Assembly: GCA_001599755.1 (NCBI GenBank)
Contig: BCHX01000002.1
Coordinates: forward strand, 3,640,330 to 3,704,329
Direction of reading: 5' to 3'
Length of the DNA stretch: 64,000 nucleotides
Source of the DNA: Gliomastix tumulicola
Taxonomy: Eukaryota > Ascomycota > Sordariomycetes > Hypocreales > Bionectriaceae
The notes under the pieces are model-generated. The model had not been told where the DNA came from. It searched no databases and worked only from the letters and a program-made list of their open reading frames with translations. Position numbers and translations under genes: made by a program. Of the stretch, positions 57,981 through 64,000 are shown piece after piece. Each line of letters opens with the position of its first letter. Position 1 is the stretch's first letter.

Positions 57981-60900
57981 CCCCTTGGGCAGCCTATGAT
58001 GACCCCTTTGGGTTTCCCGCCGCTCCCCCCCCCTCCCCCTTCCCCTTGGATCGGGTGATTTCATTGCCAGCATACCTGTTCTTGTTGCCTGTGGTGGCCA
58101 TATCAGACCAGGCAGGCAACCTACGAAGATCTGTCCAACCCCAGGGGTCATCCTGTTAATCCTCGGGTGGTGATGACTCTTGGACCTCTGCTGAAGGAGG
58201 GAGGGGGGGAAAGAAGAGGGAGGGGAGAATGGGTACCCGCTTCTGATGTGAGACGTCATGAGGTTTGAGGGACTTGGGGATCGAGGCTCCCGGTGATAGG
58301 TCAGCCAAGGCCCTTTTTTTTTCTCTCTCTCTCTGTGTCGACGACTGGGGAAAAGGAGGGAGAGACCACAGCTGTGATTGTGACCCCCGTCGTGAGGTGA
58401 CCTCCCTCCCTCATGCACGAGGAGCAGGATGTGATATGGCACGGGCGTGGGCTGACCAGGACAGCGCATGGGCGTTCCTTGTCCTGCTGGGGGGGAGTGG
58501 ATGGGACTTCGATACAACCTCAACCTGCGAATATTCTCCTCCTCCTCCTCTTCTTCTTCTTGCAGTATGGATACCTCTTGGAAACACACCCACAGCTGTG
58601 GGCGCTCCGAGAGGAGAAGAGAACTCATCTGCGGGAATTTAGGATGCGTCGTCCATGGTCTGAGTGGTGGCCATCATCGGACTCGGTGTCTTTCCCCCCA
58701 CGTTTTTTTCAGCCCCCTGCAGAGTGCAGATGATGCTGGAAGAATGGAAAGCCAGAGAAAGAAATGCAAGGTATGCAAGCGGGCTTGCTTCTTCTGCATG
58801 ATGGACGCATGCCACATCACCATCGACATCACTGGCTGGATAAGATGCAAGTTGACGGGGCGTAGCGTGTATAGGGTAGTAGGTAGGTATGGGAGGGGTT
58901 TTGGTGTACGATTGCCCGATTGAGAAGACGGACACCCATGCCAGTTTGCTCACAGGAGCCAAAGCGTCACGGCAGATGCTCCCCTTGCACAGGTTACCCA
59001 GACCGAACCTGCCTGTTGCCATGTCGTACACACGACCGAGAGGGAGGGAATCCGTTTTCCCGTCCGGTAACAGTAACGAGCGACGGCGCGCGGAGTCACA
59101 CTTGGGACAGATTGTCCCGGAGTCGAGACGTGCAAATTTTCACGACGATCTATCTGCTTGAATCGCATAGCGTCCCTGGTTGGACAGTGAGTTTGAGATG
59201 TCCCGTGTGGTTTTGTCTCGTGTTCAGTCCAAGGCTCCAAAGCTTGTTCCCCATTAGGGCAAAGGATAATGCCTCCTGCATTCGACTCCTATGAAGCGGT
59301 GAAGCAAAAGAACAGAAAGGAACTCGGGCGGGCTAGCAAACCCTTCAAGGGGTGCTCCACCGCCGTGCTCTAGATTTCTGCACGAACAGGTGCTGCTGCT
59401 GCAGTCTCCAGTTCTTGGTCGAAGACTGGGAGGAAAAGCCGATTGAGGGGGGCGACTGGGCCGGATCTTGTTTGCTTTGGTCTCCATGGCACGGGCGAAT
59501 AATGACGCTCCGGTGGGCAGAAAGCTTGGAGGGGTCAGATGTCCCGTCAAATTCTCAACTGTTGCCACCTGTCATGCTATTGGCTGCGCTGCCAGGATGT
59601 AGTCCCGTCACTACCTGTTTAGTGTTGCCAATACTGTCAATACTTCGTTCGATGTGAAAAGTGTGCATGCGAAGAAAGGACTAGTGGTCGTTTCCCCCTC
59701 TCGACCCTGTTCCCACGAGAAGATCCGATACTCGCAGGCTCTTCTAAGTGCCCTGCCTAACCGAGACGAGAGTTGCCCGCGGGGGTAGCAGGCAGAGACC
59801 GGAGAGCGGCTCCATTGACGATGCTGCGTTGACGTGAGTGGCTCGGCCATGAATCATCAAAGCCTGACCATCAGCTGGTGAACCTTCTGTCAGTACGCGC
59901 ACACCCCCCGGACTATCGGGGGGACCATTTGCAAGACGTAAGTGCTGCGTTAGTCCACGGGCTTCTCATCATCATCAATCTTCAGGTCACTCTGCCCAGC
60001 AGTCGACGCCAGAGACCTGGGACTCGATCCCGAGGTATCGGCGCGACGGAAATAAATCTGGGTCGGGCTTGGAGAAGACGATCCGGCCAGCAGGACCCTT
60101 GGGAAAAGGAGTGGCGAATGTCTGGGAATTGGGCTCTAACGTTGGGAAAGGCGACAGGCCATTCCATCCACCAAGTTGCTTTGCTGCTCCGTCCTCGGCC
60201 GTGGCCCAATGGACGTTTCGATTTTTATGGAGGCGCCTCTTCCCGTGGAAGCCCTGGAGAATGGGAGAAATGGCCCTAGTCCGCATGTGGCACTTGTTCT
60301 TTTTGAATTTATTCGGCAGACCTGCTCCTTCTCCAGGGCTCCCATAAATCTTTTTTTAAGCACCAGCGACTTGGCACGGGTGGGACCCCTGCGATGGGCT
60401 GCGTCTGCTATTGGCTCACCTGCCCACAGAAATGGAACAGTTCGGAGGGAGCGGGTCATTTTGGGTGCGGAAGTGCTGAGCAGCACCGTGGACTGACATT
60501 GGGCGACGAGAGAAATGATGCTCATCAGAAAGGATGACTGGCTGGTGGGTGGGCGGGCGTGCGGCGGCTTTGTAGAAGTACCTGGCTCCGCACGCGCGCT
60601 GCTTCCTGCGGCCATGTAGAGACGACCGCCTAGCCGCCATGACGGGGTGCCCTGTACGGGATACGTGCTGCGAGTGCCAGCGAATGTTGCCACTAGCCGT
60701 CCACCCTTCTGCGGTTCTGATGCGTCATATGACGACGGGCAAGGTGGTTCATTGGGCTTCCTGCCTCTCCCCCGACATGAGACGTGCTGATATTCAGACA
60801 GGGAGGCCGGTGGCCTGTTGTTGCAGACAGCAGAGGCACGGTGCGTCTTACATGATGGCGGGAGCGAGAGTCCCGTGGTCTCGGAGGGTGATGCTGCTAA

Positions 60901-62707
60901 AAACAGAGGACATTGACGAGGAGGGAAAAATAAATAAAAATACCCAGACACACACAAGCCTCTTTTGGGATGAAGGGTCCTCTCCCTCGACCGTCGATTG
61001 CTCATGTTCATTTCGGCCAAAAACGCAGCGGGTGCCAAAAGGCTACCGGAACCTCGTCCAGTCTGTGCTGGGCGCTCTCCCAAATTGCACTGGGTCTCTC
61101 TTTGGGTTGCCCCTTAAACGGACACCCCCCCTCTGTGGGCGTGTTTTTTGTAGTGAGTTGTGTGTGTCGCTGGGTGAGATGACCAAACATGCCATCCAAT
61201 GCCAATGCTGTTGATTACCGGACTCACTGACTGGCACACTGTACAGCCCGTTTCCGAGTACAGAATACGTAAGGTGGTAAAGTCTCGGCGCTTCACCCAC
61301 TAAGCCGAACCTGATTCGTGTCCTGCCTCATCTTGTGATGTCTGAGGGAGAGAAGACGGAAATCGGAATCTCAAACAGCGTGCCTCTGCGCAGTCTGGCA
61401 TTTGCATACATGTACCGATCCGCCGTAGGAAGCAGCAGGTGGTACTTGGTTGTAATTATAGCAGTGCCGTCCGTTGCTCTCCTCCACGAACGGATGATGG
61501 ACTCCGCTCGGTCGGCCACTGAGCCATTCACAACACGCGGACAGATGGCCCAAGGTCAAAAATGGACCATCCTGTCGACGTAGCAGCTCTACTTCAACGC
61601 CCCTGAAGGATGCTACAGCCACACCGCTCCTGACACTGTCCAGCCACCAAAACAATGCCGTTGACCACATCAGCCTCCTCCTTTGTTGTTGAAAGGTCGG
61701 AGTCAGTGGTGTTAGCAGATGGGAGCCCGTATCATGCTTCACAGCCGCCGCCGGGGCTTTCATTCGTCCCGTGAATCCTCGTGTGCTGCCTCGGACAGGA
61801 AGCTTGTTATTGACGGAGCCGCGTCGAAAACGAGAACGGTCGTATTTGTTTGAATTTGGCGAGTGGCAGACGCCCTTCCTTTCATCTTAAGCCGCCTGTG
61901 CAGCTCCCCCAAGTGGTAACCCTAACAACCCATCAGAATATTTTCGAAACTTGCCCACATGGGCAGGCGGCAGACGAGGTGCGCGATTTCATTAGACCTG
62001 CAAATTGCAGTACCTGAGGAGAAAAAAAAAACAGTCGGTGCATCAACTGGCTTGGGGTGCTAATAGGGGTGGGCAGACTGGATCAAGGGGACGCCCCCCT
62101 CCCCTCTGCACCCCACAATTCTCTGTCTCCTGGAAGTGGACGTGACCAAGTGCTGGAGTCATTACGAAGCTGACTGAGTGAGTGCGAGTCCGGGCAGGCT
62201 GCCGTGGGTGCTACAGTGCCATATGGTGCTCCGTGATCTGTCGAGACGTGTCTGCCGATGCTCAGGGATGCCAGGCAGCGAGGACAGCACATATGCCAGC
62301 TGGACGTGCGACATGCCGCCGGATGCTCTGATGTCTCGACATCGTCAGACTCCCCCCAAAAAACAATTCCAGACACCATCTGAAGTCGGCTCAATTTCGA
62401 GGTGCTAGTGACCCGTCGAGTGCGAAGCCGCACGTACAGTACGCCTTGGCTCACGACCCAGCGATGCGCGGCAACGGAGAGTCCTCGATTGCGCACCCCA
62501 GCAGGGTACAGGTACTAAACCCGAGGGCCATGCGCTAGAGAGCCAAGGCCTCATGGAGGTTGGCGTGGTTGGGTCAGTCTGGTGAGGTTGAAGGGGATGG
62601 AGAGGGTGTGGGGAGAGGGCCAGGGCTGGTGGCCAGTCAGAAGCCCGGTAATGCATGGCCCCAGGAGTGGCACTCTCCAGCATCCTCACCATCCTCTTTT
62701 CAGGTCC

Positions 62708-62750
62708 CAGTGCAGGCCAGTGCAGGCAAGTGCAGGCAAGCGCAGGTCAG
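62708..62750 (+). repeat. 10-base tandem repeat (MAGTGCAGGC), about four units
   Basis: Units cagtgcaggc, cagtgcaggc, aagtgcaggc and aagcgcaggt follow each other directly with a period of exactly ten bases, about one helical turn, and a partial fifth unit follows. Just downstream, ggtacc occurs at 62782, 62795, 62812 and 62867. This could be an array of protein-binding sites on one face of the DNA in a promoter, which is inference. Confidence 0.85.
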
Positions 62751-64000
62751 TGCCAGTGCGGTACTAGCAGCACCTGCCCAAGGTACCTTCCGCAGGTACC
62801 TCCCCATCCCTGGTACCTGTACCCGTCCCTCGTGCCTGTACCTTGCGCGCCTGCCGTTGCATGGCTGGTACCTCCACGCATGTTCCCCCATCGTTCTGCA
62901 CCTGAGCCCACATTTTGGCTCTGGTTGTCCAGTCGCCCGCCTCTTCTCACGTCTGTCTCCTCTCCCATTTTCATCATCCTCCACCGTTGCCGCAACTATT
63001 CATTTTTCTCCTCCTCCTCCCTCACCTCCCTCTCCTTTCCCTCTCCTCACCACACGACAAACCGAATCCGCCGATACTCTCTGACAATACAAGTCACGAA
63101 CGTTTGTGTATTTCCTTTCGTTCGCCGACCTCTGGATTCGGGTCCCCTCGCGTGAGCCCTTGTTCTTTATTCTCCCTCCCGCCCTTCGTCTTCTTCTCTC
63201 CCTCGCCCGACCGACCTACCACGAGGCTGCTGGCTTCCGGCAACCTTTCGACGCTTCATCACTTTTTTGTGTGCAACCTCGCAGGTCGCCTGTATACGTT
63301 CTGAAAAGCATCACCCGCCCGTTATTTCTCTACGGTGCACTCATCGCCTACTGGCTCGAAGAGTTCACTTGTCGATATCCTTCCCTATTTTCAGGTAAGA
63401 GGATCTCCAAAATTGTTACATTTTGCCCGTCGATCCTAGTGCTTTTCCCTCTTCGCTCTCTCGGACTTGCCCTACCTCTGTACGCCACACCCAGTCCGAA
63501 GGGGACGTTTCGGCTCTCACCGATGACCCGCGGACTGCAACCCGTACCGTCCACTACTGCCCAGCTCTGTGCAACCGATTGGTCATATTCGAACACACTA
63601 GATTCGACATGATATTGGTTAAGAGCAGACGAATGGCTTGTGAGCGAGGGCGATTTTTTCATCACCGAATGTTCGCATTACGCGAGGAGAAAGGCAGCAC
63701 AGACGACGATCATCACGGAACACGACTCGAAGCCGGCCTACAGAATGCTAACTTCATCACACACAGACAACTTACGGCTTTCCATCTCGCATTTACGACT
63801 TCCATTTTCTTCACGACACGATTCCCGCAGCGAGCGTCAATTACTCCACCGAAACAACACGTTCTTCGCTACTCGCAATTCGAACGTACTACTCGCCGAT
63901 CTCACTTCATCGTTCTTGTGCACTTTCGGTACACGACGCGGTTAAATGGCTGTACGAGCGCACTGAAAAGTCGACGGACTCCTTCCCCCAACACCGCCTC
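62751..64000. other. Pyrimidine-rich stretch, possible promoter and leader of a gene beyond the window
   Basis: From about 62940 to 63240 the plus strand is dominated by C and T, as in leaders elsewhere in this window. A donor-like CAG|GTAAGA lies at 63394/63395 and could start a leader intron. Open frames at 63106-63612 and 63640-63945 (+) have no family resemblance. No coding start can be supported before the window ends. Confidence 0.4.

Larger units (their letters stand above)
57102..62707. other. 5.6 kb without a supported gene
   Basis: I read both strands for conserved peptides, splice-joined small exons, tRNA boxes and transposase motifs and found none. The sequence has many homopolymer and short tandem tracts (C28 at 57596, TG repeat at 57964, ggct and caggcagg units near 57815-57870, purine- and pyrimidine-rich runs near 58195-58240 and 58540-58565). 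Open frames there are low-complexity. It may contain noncoding RNA genes that I cannot recognise. Confidence 0.5.

Noticed and set aside
63106..63612. A 168-codon plus-strand open frame near the right end
   Set aside because: It lies in pyrimidine-rich leader-like sequence, contains a donor-like site, and has no recognisable domain.

Overview
The window is nuclear DNA of a filamentous ascomycete, most likely a Sordariomycete. Genes are separated by 0.4-3 kb and carry short introns (about 50-340 nt) with GTRAGT-type donors and CTRAY-type branch sites. The families present are typical of Pezizomycotina: a HET-domain protein, fungal-specific transcription factors, a LIM-RhoGAP of the Lrg1 type, and a fungal signal-peptide/multi-span membrane family. 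Leaders are pyrimidine-rich. I see no bacterial operon logic, no tRNA or rRNA gene, no CRISPR array and no intact transposon. The species cannot be named from sequence alone.

Layout. At 3-452 is the 3' end of a transcription-factor gene, followed by a convergent HET-domain gene (537-2867, -). A five-exon copper amine oxidase with a peroxisomal C-terminus lies at 4241-6716 (+). After 3 kb without a gene come a zinc-cluster-less fungal transcription factor (9871-11623, +) and a convergent short-chain dehydrogenase (12039-13141, -). A disordered unknown protein (15390-16562, +), a membrane protein with a probably dead alpha/beta-hydrolase domain (17468-19144, +), the LIM-RhoGAP (20579-24290, +) and an Erg26-like sterol dehydrogenase (25596-26795, -) follow. 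From 27405 to 34223 are three poorly known genes: a fungal multi-span membrane protein with a frame break, a small unknown protein, and a serine/proline-rich unknown protein.

From 34811 the content is housekeeping: a mitochondrial HMG-box protein (-), proteasome beta subunit Pre4 (+), glutamine:fructose-6-phosphate amidotransferase (-), proteasome ATPase Rpt4 (-), the Mago/Y14-binding protein Pym (-), respiratory complex III subunit Qcr9 (+), the N-recognin Ubr1 (+) and an Rsc7/Npl6-like chromatin-remodelling subunit (+). The last 6.9 kb (57102-64000) has no gene I can support. It holds a 28-nt C tract, short tandem repeats and a pyrimidine-rich stretch that may be the leader of a gene beyond the window.

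There is no operon or biosynthetic cluster. Two 26S proteasome subunits and the N-degron ligase Ubr1 fall within about 18 kb. Exon structures given here were joined by reading splice sites and checking phase. Nearly all recognised genes close in frame; exceptions and alternatives are stated in the entries.
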